From NCBI GenBank assembly GCA_963798505.1, contig CAWCTX010000008.1:62001-126000 (forward strand): a stretch of DNA of 64,000 nt, in the 5' to 3' direction. A program made the position numbers and the translations under genes. Positions within the stretch are counted from its first letter, which is position 1; every line of letters starts with the position of its first letter. Source of the stretch: CAVWSM01 sp963798505. Its GTDB lineage: Bacteria; Actinomycetota; Actinomycetes; Jiangellales; Jiangellaceae. The notes beneath the pieces are model-generated. The model saw nothing but the letters and a program-made list of their open reading frames with translations, searched no databases and had not been told where the DNA came from. This document shows positions 37,504-46,080 of the stretch, one piece after another.

Positions 37504-38892
37504 CGTGGGCGACCGGGACCTGCGGGCGGCAGTGTCGACGCTGCTGCCGGAGGTCCTACAGGATCTGGAGGCTCTTGGTCGCGATCCCGTCGGTGTCAGC
37601 GGATCCGGCCGCCGCGCCGGCCATGCGGACCAGCGCTGAGGCCGTGGCGGTGCTGCTGCGCACCGCCGGGCTCGAAGACGTCGCGGTGCTGCAGGCTCCC
37701 GATGGCCTCCCCGCCGTGGTGGGGCACCGGCCGGCTCCGCCTGGTGCGCCGACCGTGCTCCTGTACGCGCACCATGACGTGCAGCCGGCCGGCGACGCGG
37801 CGGCGTGGACGAGCGAGCCCTTCGTCGCCGACGCGAGCGCGACGGCCGGCTCTTCGGGCGTGGCGCCGCCGACGACAAGGCAGGGATCGCGCTGCACCTG
37901 GCGGCGTTGCGCGCGCTCGGTGACGACCTGCGGGTCGGCGTCACCGTGTTCGTCGAGGGCGAGGAGGAGATCGGCTCGCCGACGCTGCGGCGGCTGCTCG
38001 AGGAGCATCGCGAGCGCCTTGCCGCCGACGTCATCGTGCTGGCCGACTCGACGAACTGGCGGATCGGCGTGCCGGCTCTGACCATGTCGCTGCGCGGCGG
38101 CGTGAGCGTCGTCGTCGAGGTGCGGACACTGCGCCATGCGGTGCACAGCGGGGTCTACGGCGGGCCGGTGCCGGACGCGCTCACCGCGCTGGCCCGGCTG
38201 CTCGCCACGCTGCACCATGAGGACGGCGACGGTGGCGGTCGCCGGGCTCACGCACGGCACCGCGGACCCGCTCGACCTCACCGACGAGCGGCTCCGGGCC
38301 GACGCGGGTGTGCTCGACGGGGTCCGGCTGCTCGGCAACGGGCCGCTGACGGCCCGGCTGTGGACGGCGCCGGCGTTGGCAGTCGTCGGGGTCGACGCCC
38401 CACCGGTCGACACGGCGGCGATGATGCTGGTCCCGAGCGCCCGGGCACGCCTCGCGCTCCGGGTCGGCCCGGACGACGACGCCGAGCAGGCACGCGACGC
38501 GCTGGTCGCGCATCTGCGCTCGCACGCGCCGTGGGGCGCGCAGGTCGAGGTGACCGCGGGCCGGGTCGTGCAGCCGTTCGCCACCCGCAGTCACGGGCCG
38601 GCGCACGCGACGGCCCGCGCCGCGATGACCGAGGCCTGGGGCGCCGCAGGCGGTCGACATCGGCGTCGGAGGCTCCATCGCCTTCGTCAGCATCTTCGCC
38701 CAGGCCTATCCCGACGCGGAGATCCTCGTCACCGGCGTGGAGGACCCGGACACCCGCGCGCATGGCGCGGACGAGAGCCTGCACATCGGGGAGTTCGAGC
38801 GGGCCTGCCTCGCCGAGGCGCTGCTGCTGCGGGCGCTGGGTCTCAGCGATGATCACGTCCAGCAGGGTTGCCCCCACACCGCTAGGGCTTAA
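37493..38892 (+). CDS. M20 family metallopeptidase (dipeptidase/deacylase-like), with frameshifts
   Basis: About 466 codons over several frames. The two-zinc M20 blocks are present in order: LVAIPSVSADPAAAP, VLLYAHHDVQPAGD, LFGRGAADDKAGIALHL, VFVEGEEEIGSPTL, the dimerisation-domain HAVHSGVYGGPVPDAL and, after more frame changes, GVGGSIAFVSIFAQAYPDAE and HGADESLHIGEFERACLAEA. Frame changes lie near 37573, 37843, 38225 and 38645. The start may be the ATG at 37493 or the GTG at 37505. The last 14 residues (DDHVQQGC...) are read from a palindromic repeat and are not family-like. Beside ligases it may trim or process the product. Confidence 0.82.
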
Positions 38893-38931
38893 GCCCTAGC
38901 CTGACGGGGGAATCCTGCTGGACGTGATCAT
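38849..38931. repeat. 83-nt palindromic element holding two stop codons
   Basis: The outer arms are ATGATCACGTCCAGCAGG and its complement at 38914-38931. The centre is the perfect 20-nt palindrome GCTAGGGCTTAAGCCCTAGC. The stop of the M20 gene (38890-38892) and the stop of the convergent ATP-grasp gene 4 (38928-38930) are both inside it. It can fold into a long hairpin on either strand and may serve as a two-way terminator. Confidence 0.85.
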
Positions 38932-40179
38932 TCCGCGCTGGTGCCTGCCTTCGCCTGGTCGGCCACCCACATGCCCAGCAGGCCGCGGAAGTGCCCGATG
39001 AACCGATCGTGCTCGGCCGCCGGATAGGTGGCGCGCACAGTGTCGACCAGCAGCCGGTCGAAGTCCGGACCGGCCACCCAGTCGTAGACAACCTCGTCGA
39101 GGTGCGCCAGACGGCTCGCACAGAAGTCCAGGTAGCGGTCTCGTCTCGAAGTAGTCGTCGGCGATCTTGCGGTAGGCCGCGAGCTTGTCCTCGTACGACA
39201 GGTCGTCGCGGTCGGCCACCTCGAAGTAGCGCCTCATGTCGAGGTCGAACCGAGGGCGCCGGCCGGTCATCGTGCAGAACATGGTCCAGCGCACGAGCGC
39301 CGTCATCGCCCACGGGAAGTAGTAGTGCAGCGACGTGATGGCGACGTCGGGGCAGGCGTTGGCATAGTCGATCGGGTGCACCTCATCGCCGTGCACGAGC
39401 GACTCGCACGAGTTGAACTCCCAGCGGAAGAACGCGTTGACCACCCGGGAGATCGTGATGACCTCCTCCCCCACGTCGGGGCTGAGGAAGCCGTGCGCCA
39501 CCTCGTAGCGGTCGTGCATGGGTAGCTCCGGCCGGAACTTCATCACCATGGTCTCCGCCCCGATGGACAGCGACCGGGCGAACACGTCGAAGCCCTCCAC
39601 CGACTTCTGCAGGTGCATCAGCCGCTGCCCGGACTCGTCGTAGGCGGCATGCAGGTCGGCGCTGTCCTTGATGCGGGTCACGCCGACCCACGCGCCGCCG
39701 TCGTACGGCTTCATGAACAGCGGGTAGCCGATCTTCTCGGCGATGGCGTCGAGGTCAAAGGACTGGTTGTAGCGCTCGGCGGTGTAGACGTACTTGTCGT
39801 GCTCGACCGGATGCTTGGACGGGACGAGGACGGTGTCGGGCACCTTCAACCCCAGCCGGATCATCGCGCAGTAGGCCGCGTGCTTCTCCATCGACTGGAA
39901 CGTGAACGGGCTGTTGAGCAGGTAGACGTCGTCCATGAGGGCGACCTTCTTCAGCCACTCCCGCGGGTGGTAGTACCAGTAGGCCAGCCGGTCGATGACG
40001 ACGTCGTACCGCGGCTTGGCGCGCAGGTCGAACGGCTCGATCGTGATGCGCTCGACGTCGTAGGCGTGCTCGTTGCCGGCCGCGTCCGTGACCGGTCCGA
40101 GCCCGCGGACGATCGCCTCGAACGCCGCGGGCCAGTCGTCCTCGGTGCCGAGCAGCAGTCCGACCACGTGGTTGTGCAT
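38928..40179 (-). CDS. ATP-grasp ligase 4 of the island, one frameshift
   Basis: About 417 aa and distinct from ligases 1-3. The N-terminus is MHNHVVGLLLGTEDDWPAAF, then RYDVVIDRLAYWYYHPREWL. The ATP-grasp core has YPLFMKPYDGGAWVGVTR (ATP lysine), ETMVMKFRPELPMHDRYEV and HPIDYANACPDVAITSLHYY at the metal site. A frame change near 39142 precedes RYLDFCASRLAHLDEVVYDW and the C-terminus WVADQAKAGTSAE. The ATG at 40179 has GGAGG upstream. It is 23 nt downstream of the esterase gene, so the two form a second minus-strand unit. Confidence 0.84.
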
Positions 40180-40202
40180 GTCCGGCCTCCTCGTGCGGTG
40201 GG

Positions 40203-40947
40203 TCAGCAGAACCGGGGCAGGTGGTGGGCGAACTGCTTGCGCCACCACGGCCAGTCATGCGCGGAGTCGTGCCCCCACAGGTCCAGCTCGTGCGGGATGC
40301 CCTTGTCGGCGAGCAGTCGCGGCGAGCGCGCGGGTCTCGGGGAGTGCCTTGGTCGAGTCCTCCCACATGCCCTGGCCGACCACCAATGTCAGGAAGACCT
40401 GCTGGCGCAGCCAGTCGAGGTGGTCTCCGTGCAGGTGCTGTACGTAGTCGGCCGGGGTGTTGAAGTAGGTCGTCTCGCCGTGCTCACCCCACCCCGACCA
40501 GTCCGCCGGGTCGTATGCGCCGGACAGGCAGAGGGCCTGCGGGAACAGGTCGCCGTGCTTGAGCGTGAAGTTGGCCGCGTGGAAGGCACCCATGCTGCAA
40601 CCGACGGTGAGGATGTCGGCCCGGCCGCCGCAGTCCTCGACGATCCAGGGGGTGACCTGGTCGACGATCCACGACTCGAAAGCCCCGTGCCGGCGGGCTC
40701 GCTCCTCCATCGGCATGCGCTTAGTCGACCAGGACTGGGAGTCGAACGAGTCGACGCAGTAGATCTTGACCCGCCCCTCCTCCAGCAAGGGGCCGACCAC
40801 GTCGATCATGCCGCGCGCCTCGAAGTCAATGGCGAGGCTGCCCTCGGCGCCGAACGAGAGCACCGGGCGGCCCCAGTCACCGTACGCGACGACGTTTCCT
40901 GACGCCCCGATGGCGGGCGAGAAGAGTTCCACGGTCCGTCGATTCAT
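40203..40947 (-). CDS. Second esterase (alpha/beta hydrolase) of the island, one frameshift
   Basis: About 248 aa. It opens MNRRTVELFSPAIGASGNVV, then RPVLSFGAEGSLAIDFEARG. The nucleophile elbow is VGCSMGAFHAANF and, after a frame change near 40325, LADKGIPHELDLWGHDSAHD carries the histidine. It resembles putative esterases of the esterase-D/antigen-85 group but has no signal peptide. The ATG at 40947 with GAAGAGG upstream is preferred to an earlier in-frame start that lies within a repeat. It probably hydrolyses an ester or thioester intermediate in the same pathway as ligase 4. Confidence 0.82.
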
Positions 40948-40977
40948 GCGCACCTCTTCGTCGGGGTGGACCGATGC

Positions 40978-41058
40978 TAGTGCCCCTTCAACCAACGTTG
41001 CCCGTCGTGGCCGACTGGGCGTCGCGTAACAGGGCGAATGTTGGTTGAAGGGGCACTA
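40978..41058. repeat. 81-nt palindromic element upstream of the second esterase gene
   Basis: The left arm is TAGTGCCCCTTCAACCAAC then GTTGCCC; the right arm, 41032-41058, is its near-perfect complement ending GGGGCACTA. The central 28 nt are unpaired. It sits between the esterase start and the tig terminator. Its outline resembles the elements at 38849 and 44554, although the sequence differs. Confidence 0.85.
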
Positions 41059-41063
41059 AGCCA

Positions 41064-41096
41064 ACGGGCCGCGACTCGATCTGAGTCGCGGCCCGT
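41064..41096 (-). terminator. Hairpin terminator after tig
   Basis: ACGGGCCGCGACTC and GAGTCGCGGCCCGT form a perfect 14-bp stem with a 5-nt loop, 19 nt after the tig stop on the minus strand. No U-tract follows. Stem-only terminators of this kind are common in high-GC actinobacteria. Confidence 0.7.
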
Positions 41097-41114
41097 GGAC
41101 GAATCACAGCCCAG

Positions 41115-42445
41115 GTCAGCTCTCGGTCGCGGGCTCAGCAGCCTCGTCGGTGTCGGAGTCGGCCTCCGAGCCGGCCAGCGACCCGTCCTCCTGAAGGCGC
41201 TCGAGTGGGATGACCTCGCCGTTCGGGTCGACGACCTTGGCACCCTCGACGACCAGCGCGAGCGCCTTGGCACGGCGGACCTCCGCGAGCAGCATCGGCA
41301 GGTTGCCCGCTTCGACGACCTGCTGGGCGAAAGTGTTGGGGTCGACGCGCGACTGGGCGGCGCGCTGGATGACGTACTGCGTCAGCTCGTCCTGGCCGAC
41401 CTGCAGCTCCTCGCGCTTGGCGATCTCGTCGAGGATGAACTGCGTCTTGATCGACCGGCGAACGTCGGCTCTCGACCTCGTCGCGGTGACCCTCCTCGCC
41501 GTGCTCGCCGCCCGAGAAGTGGTCGGTGACCTGAGCCTCGATGAACTTGTCCGGCAGCGGGATCTCGGTCTGCTCGAGCAACGCCGCCAGCGCCTTGTCC
41601 CGCGCCTCGACAGCCTGCTCCAGCCGCTTGAGGCGGATCACGCGCTCCCGGAGGTCGACGCGAAGCTCGTCGAGGGTGTCGAACTCGCTGGCCAGCTCGG
41701 CGAACTCGTCGTCCAGCTCGGGGAGCTCCTGCTCCTTGACCGAGATGACGGTGACGTCGCATTGGACCTGCTCGCCGGTGTGCTCGCCGAGCAGCGATGT
41801 CTCGAAGGTGGCGCTGTCGCCGGCCGACAGCCCGACGAGTGCCCCGTCGAGTCCGTCGATCATCGTGCCGCTGCCGACCTGGTAGGACAGGCCACTTGCC
41901 TGGGCGTCCTCGATCTGCTCGCCGTTGGCGTGCGCGGACAGGTCGATCACGACGTGGTCGCCCTCGGCGGCCGGACGCTCCACGGTCACGAGCGAGCCGA
42001 ACCGCTCGCGCAGCGCCTGGAGCTGCTGCTCCACGTCGTCGTCGGTGGCCGTGGCCTCGCCGACGGCGACCTCGACGCCCTGGTAGGCGGGCAGCTCGAA
42101 GGCCGGCATGATGTCGACCTCTGCGGTGAACTTGAGATCCTGGCCGTCGCCAAACTCGGCGACGTCGACCTCGGGCTGGCCGAGCGGCAACACGTCGGCC
42201 TCGGTGACGGCGGCCTGGTAGAGCTCCGGCAGCGCGTGATTGACCGCCTCCTGCAGCACGGCGTCGCGTCCCACCCGCTGGTCGATGATGCGCGGCGGCA
42301 CCTTGCCCTTGCGGAAACCGGGGACGACGATCTGCTGCGCGATCTCCCGGTAGGCCTCGTCGAGGTGGGGCTTGAGCTCCTCGAAGGGAGTCTCGACGCT
42401 GAGCCGGACCCGCGTCTCGGTGACGTTCTCGACGACGCTCTTCAC
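41115..42445 (-). CDS. tig: Trigger factor, one frameshift
   Basis: A ribosome-bound chaperone with peptidyl-prolyl isomerase activity. The N-terminal ribosome-docking domain has VPGFRKGKVPPRIIDQRVG, the signature loop. The FKBP-like domain is around EGDHVVIDLSAHANG and the C-terminal arms include LPDKFIEAQVTDHF. A frame change near 41468 separates the last part (TQFILDEIAKREELQVGQDE). The GTG at 42445 with AGGAGAAC upstream begins VKSVVENVTETRVRL. In relatives tig directly precedes clpP1; here about 10 kb of ligase island lies between them. Confidence 0.94.
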
Positions 42446-42517
42446 GCTGACGTTCTCCTGTGCCGGGTGTGGAGGTACGAGGACCGCACGCGGCAAAAGC
42501 CTCGTACGGGTTTTGGC

Positions 42518-42593
42518 TGGTCGGGGCGGGGAGACTCGAACTCCCGATCTCCTGCACCCAAAGCAGGCGCGCTAGCCACTACGCTACGCCCCG
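42518..42593 (-). tRNA. tRNA-Pro (UGG)
   Basis: A full cloverleaf on the minus strand. The acceptor arm CGGGGCG pairs with CGCCCCG, and the encoded CCA is at 42518-42520. The anticodon arm CCTGC-TTTGGGT-GCAGG has anticodon TGG, and the T arm contains GTTCGAGTC. Together with the next tRNA it lies just upstream of tig. Confidence 0.95.
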
Positions 42594-42669
42594 CGGCGCC
42601 TGCGCAAGTCTAGAGGATCGCGATGCCGTACCCTTACCCGCCGGGGCCGCTCGTTCGCAGCCGCCCCGC

Positions 42670-42740
42670 GCGGGTGTAGCTCAATGGCAGAGCTCCAGCC
42701 TTCCAAGCTGGTCATGCGGGTTCGATTCCCGTCACCCGCT
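42670..42740 (+). tRNA. tRNA-Gly (UCC)
   Basis: A 71-nt cloverleaf: acceptor GCGGGTG pairs with CACCCGC, and the D arm is GCTC...GAGC. The anticodon arm CCAGC-CTTCCAA-GCTGG has anticodon TCC, and the T loop is TTCGATTC. CCA is not encoded. No integrase or attachment-site duplication is near it. Confidence 0.95.
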
Positions 42741-43077
42741 CGCAGCAAGAAGCCCCAGGTCAGGTGCCTGGTCCGCGGTCAAGTGCGCGCAAGTCCTCGA
42801 CGCTTTCGTCGATGCAGCCGAGCCGAGGCGCCGAGTCTGGCGCCGATGCCTGCATCCAGCTGGCTCTGTCGCGGCCGTGCGGCCGAGCGGCCGTGCTCCG
42901 GCCGGTGGCGATCGCGTCCGCGATGAGTCGCGATGGCGTGCGCGACCGCCTGGGTTGTCCGCGGGCATGCCGAACGACTGCGGCATCAGCAGCACCGAGC
43001 CTTCGACGGTCAGCAGCCGCAGGCCGAGCAGACGAGCGACGAGGGCCGTGTGCACGACGGCGCCGGCCGACAGGGAT
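42741..43077. other. 337-nt region without a supported gene
   Basis: Open frames exist on both strands, but none has a family-like sequence, a convincing ribosome-binding site or a clear codon pattern. I see no hairpin followed by a U-tract. It may be a leftover between the tRNA and the small membrane genes. Confidence 0.5.
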
Positions 43078-43275
43078 CTACTCTCCGCCGGACCCAGCGG
43101 GAAAACTGTCGATGTCGGCCCCACGTTGGGAAGGCTTGGCTGGTTGACGTCTGCGCTCGTCGAAGCGCTGCGATGCCTTCTGTGCCGCTTCGACAATCTG
43201 GGCATAGCGTTCACGTCCTGCCTTTGCGCCCAGCACGTACCCAGCACCGAACAGTGCGAGGCTGCGCAGCTTCAT
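43078..43275 (-). CDS. Small YtxH-like protein
   Basis: A 65-residue protein that opens MKLRSLALFGAGYVLGAKAG, a short hydrophobic segment with glycine spacing, then a basic amphipathic tail (RERYAQIVEAAQKASQRFDE). This start is common to small actinobacterial YtxH-like membrane-associated proteins. The ATG shares a base with the stop of the preceding gene (TAATG), so translation is coupled. Function unknown. Confidence 0.72.
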   Translation of the reverse strand: MKLRSLALFGAGYVLGAKAGRERYAQIVEAAQKASQRFDERRRQPAKPSQRGADIDSFPAGSGGE

Positions 43276-43454
43276 TATTTGTCCCGCTGCCGCCGCACCG
43301 AGGAGACCACGGCGCTCGCGACGCTCACGCCTACCGCAGCGCCGGCAGCCGCGAGGCCATTCCGTACGGCGCTCCGACGCGTGGCGCTCGTCACTGTCAT
43401 GGCGATCGGCTCAATGAGCCGCTCCCAACGGCTCTTCCTGTGCCATAGATCCAT
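43275..43454 (-). CDS. Small basic membrane-associated protein (59 aa)
   Basis: Reads MDLWHRKSRWERLIEPIAMT with a C-terminal hydrophobic glycine/alanine segment (NGLAAAGAAVGVSVASAVVS) and a basic end (SVRRQRDK). CGGAGGATC precedes the ATG at 43454. Its TAA overlaps the next ATG (TAATG). I do not recognise the family. The coupling and the ribosome-binding site support a real gene despite its size. Confidence 0.68.
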   Translation of the reverse strand: MDLWHRKSRWERLIEPIAMTVTSATRRSAVRNGLAAAGAAVGVSVASAVVSSVRRQRDK

Positions 43455-43473
43455 GATGATCCTCCGGTCCCGG

Positions 43474-44415
43474 TTATCGTCGTTGGCTGGCGCGTGCTGA
43501 CCGCTTGATCGCGGTCACCAGTTCGCTCTTGGTCATGGCCGACCTGCCCTTGATGTCTTCGGACATTGCGAGCTCAAGCAGGTCCGCCCGGGTCATCTCG
43601 TTCAGCTGCTCGGGGCTCCGGCTCCGTCCATTCCGGCGGGAAGCACCCGTGTGAGAGTTGGCAGCGCGCGAGCGGACCTGTTCAGCAGCGGCCACACGTT
43701 CATCCGCGCTTCTCGCCTCACGCTCGGCGTCGGCGGCCAGCTGGGCCGCCTGCAGATGAGCCTCCTCGGCGGCGGCCTTCGTCGCCTCGGTGGCTTCTTC
43801 CGCCAGCCGTCGTGCCTCCGCCAGGCTGGCCGTCGCCTCAGCCATCGTCTGCTTGGCCTTCGACTGCGCCGCCTCTGCCTCTTCGCGGGCCTTGCGTACG
43901 CGATCGTCCGCCTCTGCTTTTGCTCGTTGCACCACGCTGTCGGCGTCTCCCTGAGCCGCCGCACGCGCTCGCTCAACCCGAGCATCGGCCTCGCGTCGGG
44001 CCTCGGCGACCTTCTCGTCGACCTCCTGCGCCTGCTGACGCTCGACCTCTCGCACGTACGCACGGCACCGCTCGGCGATCTGACGTGCCTCGTCGCTACG
44101 CGCTTTCGCCTCCTCGGCTTCGCGCACTGCCTGCTCCTCGGCCTTCAGAGCTTCATCGGCCGCTGCTCTGGCCCGCTGGAGCCGCTGTTCGATGGAGTCA
44201 CCCACCGGAAGCACGTCCATCACCGAGGCTCCTGCCTGGCGGGCCATGTCGACCAAGCTGCTGCCCGCCGACTGTGTGGCATTGCCCGCGACTTCCTTGG
44301 TCGCTTCCAGCGGTGTCATCGCCTTCGACAGGAGCCAGGTCGTGTTCCGCGGCAACTCCTTGACCCCCGTACCCCATGCCTTCGCGATCTTGCCCGCGGC
44401 GCCTCTTCTGGGCAT
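43474..44415 (-). CDS. Long coiled-coil protein with a C-terminal Rho-N/SAP-like motif
   Basis: A 313-residue protein. Residues 1-75 include a hydrophobic-amphipathic region (AGSSLVDMARQAGASVMDVL). Residues about 75-240 form an uninterrupted Ala/Glu/Arg-rich coiled coil (for example RRLAEEATEATKAAAEEAHL). The C-terminus, EQLNEMTRADLLELAMSEDI followed by KGRSAMTKSELVTAIKR, fits the helix-extended-helix of Rho N-terminal or SAP domains that bind nucleic acid. Role unknown; a DNA- or RNA-linked structural protein is plausible. It leads a three-gene unit with the two small proteins downstream. Confidence 0.75.
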   Translation of the reverse strand: MPRRGAAGKIAKAWGTGVKELPRNTTWLLSKAMTPLEATKEVAGNATQSAGSSLVDMARQAGASVMDVLPVGDSIEQRLQRARAAADEALKAEEQAVREAEEAKARSDEARQIAERCRAYVREVERQQAQEVDEKVAEARREADARVERARAAAQGDADSVVQRAKAEADDRVRKAREEAEAAQSKAKQTMAEATASLAEARRLAEEATEATKAAAEEAHLQAAQLAADAEREARSADERVAAAEQVRSRAANSHTGASRRNGRSRSPEQLNEMTRADLLELAMSEDIKGRSAMTKSELVTAIKRSARASQRR

Positions 44416-44553
44416 ATCGATGTCTCCTTCGTTCTCAAGACGCCTCGGGTGATGACGTCAGTGCAAAGTCACTGGCCTCTGGTACCCCAAGAGCCTCCTG
44501 ACAAACTCCGTCGACGACAGTGCGAGCCGTCTGTGAGGACTTCCACCACCCTC

Positions 44554-44614
44554 GTTGATCATGGGGAACGTGTGATCATCCGTGAAGTTTGATCACACCT
44601 AGGCCATGATCAAC
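44554..44614. repeat. 61-nt palindromic repeat, copy 1
   Basis: GTTGATCATGG at the left is mirrored by CCATGATCAAC at the right, with an inner GTGTGATCA/TGATCACAC pair. A second copy lies at 62982. A run of five T follows directly, so on the plus strand it may also end transcription. Confidence 0.85.
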
Positions 44615-44658
44615 TTTTTCTCTCCCTTGCGACTCGTAGATCGGTCGACGTACGCTCT

Positions 44659-44668
44659 CGATATATCG
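44659..44668. promoter_or_regulatory. Possible PadR operator
   Basis: CGATATATCG is a perfect palindrome 26 nt upstream of the PadR start. PadR repressors often bind AT-rich dyads near their own promoter. It is AT-rich in an otherwise GC-rich region, which makes it stand out. No experimental consensus is matched exactly. Confidence 0.35.
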
Positions 44669-44694
44669 GCGATCACATCGAAAGGACTACGACG

Positions 44695-45291
44695 ATGAAC
44701 GACAGCTTCTCGGCCCGACACGGCTGGGGGGCCCCCGGCCGGAGCCATGGCGACTGGGGGCACTTCGGCCGGCACGGCATGGGGTTCTTCTTCCCGGGGT
44801 TCCCCTTCGAAACCCGGGGTGGACGCCGCGGCGGCGCACGCCGCGGCGATGTGCGCGCGGCCGCCCTGGCGCTGCTCGCCGAAGAGCCCATGCACGGCTA
44901 CCAGATCATCCAGGAGATCAGTCGGCGCAGCCACGGCATCTGGCGGCCGAGCCCCGGCTCCGTCTACCCGGCGCTGCAGCTGCTCGAGGACGAGGGGCTC
45001 GTCCGCGTGGGAGAGCAAGGCGGCCGCAAGACCTACGAGCTGACCGACGAGGGACGGGCCTATGTCGACGAGCACCCCGACGAGGTCTCCGCACCCTGGG
45101 AGGCTGTCAGCGGGTCCATACCGACGGGAGCCTTCGAGGCCAAGGCGCAGCTCGCCCAGATCGCGATGGCCTACATGCAGGTCGTGCAGTCCGGCGACCA
45201 GGCACTCATCGAGCGGGCCGGCCAGCAGCTCGCCGAGACCCGGCGCGCGCTCTACCGGCTGCTCGCCGAGGAGGAGCCCGACGAGGGATGA
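44695..45291 (+). CDS. PadR family transcriptional regulator
   Basis: A 198-residue regulator. A Gly/His/Phe-rich N-terminal tail (MNDSFSARHGWGAPGRSHGD) precedes the winged helix: ALLAEEPMHGYQIIQEISRR, PSPGSVYPALQLLEDEGLVR and GRKTYELTDEGRAYV. A C-terminal helical dimerisation domain follows. AAAGGA precedes the ATG. PadR proteins often repress transporter or detoxification genes and themselves. No obvious target is adjacent; the convergent hemerythrin-like gene overlaps its 3' end by 40 nt. Confidence 0.9.
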   Translation: MNDSFSARHGWGAPGRSHGDWGHFGRHGMGFFFPGFPFETRGGRRGGARRGDVRAAALALLAEEPMHGYQIIQEISRRSHGIWRPSPGSVYPALQLLEDEGLVRVGEQGGRKTYELTDEGRAYVDEHPDEVSAPWEAVSGSIPTGAFEAKAQLAQIAMAYMQVVQSGDQALIERAGQQLAETRRALYRLLAEEEPDEG

Positions 45292-45980
45292 CCGGTCTGC
45301 GGGCGGGGCACGGCCGGCGGCGGGGCCGAGGAGCCGAGCAGATACCTCGCCCACAGGGTGGTCGGATCGGCCGGCTCCCGGTGCTTGCGCGGGACCGCGC
45401 GGTTGTCCATCTCGTCGAGAGCCCGGTCGGCGACAGCCGCGACCCGGTGCTCCCACCGGGCCAGCGGGCCGGAATGCCGGATGAACGGATGCGGACGGGT
45501 CGGCGCCCGCTCCACGGCTGACTCGAAGGCCGCGACCAGCGACGCCTCGTCGTCGCGCGCGATGGTGAGGTCCGCGAGCAGCCGGCTCTCGCCCGCCTCG
45601 TGCTCGTCGAGCAGCGCGCGCAGCTCGGCCCAGATGTCGCGCCGGTCGATACCGCGGGCCTGGCCGTCGCCGTAGAAGGAGCCGAGCAGCTCGTGCACGT
45701 AGCGCTCGAGCTCGCGTGAGACGTGCGCCTCCTCGGCGACGCGGTGCTTGCCGTCGGGGACGCGTCGGCGAGCGCTCGAATAGACGACGTCCTCCACCGC
45801 GGCCAGATGCTGGCTCAGCAGGGCGACCAGCCGGTCACATTCGCGCGTCGCGCGTCGCGGGTCGTCGACCCTGGCCGATAAGGTCTGGGCCGCGTCCAGC
45901 TGTGCATGAATCTGGGCGTGCGCGTCGAGCACGACCCGCTCGAGGGAGGTGGCGACGGGACCTGGCGAGTTGGAGTACAT
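45252..45980 (-). CDS. Hemerythrin HHE-domain-like protein
   Basis: A 242-residue helical protein. Candidate iron ligands occur in a hemerythrin-like order: HAQIH in helix 1, LLSQHLAAVEDVVY in helix 2, EEAHVSRELERYVHELL in helix 3 and LLDEHEAGE in helix 4. Such domains bind a di-iron centre and sense or carry oxygen or NO. A Pro/Ser-rich C-terminal tail has no domain. The call is by residue pattern, and some ligands may be missing. Confidence 0.68.
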   Translation of the reverse strand: MYSNSPGPVATSLERVVLDAHAQIHAQLDAAQTLSARVDDPRRATRECDRLVALLSQHLAAVEDVVYSSARRRVPDGKHRVAEEAHVSRELERYVHELLGSFYGDGQARGIDRRDIWAELRALLDEHEAGESRLLADLTIARDDEASLVAAFESAVERAPTRPHPFIRHSGPLARWEHRVAAVADRALDEMDNRAVPRKHREPADPTTLWARYLLGSSAPPPAVPRPQTGHPSSGSSSASSR

Positions 45981-46080
45981 GGCGCGCCTCCATCGGGTGA
46001 CCCTGCGGCGCGCTCCCCCTGCCTGTACTCATGGTGCGCCTCGCGCGCCCGCCGCGCCACCACGACGACTCTGCCGGCCC

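Noticed and set aside
42518..42740. tRNA pair as an integration site for the adjacent island
   Set aside because: No integrase and no duplicated tRNA 3' end could be found; the island lies beyond tig.
42741..43247. A 171-codon minus-strand frame as a gene
   Set aside because: Its sequence is low-complexity and Arg-rich, has no family resemblance and overlaps the better-supported YtxH-like gene in another frame.
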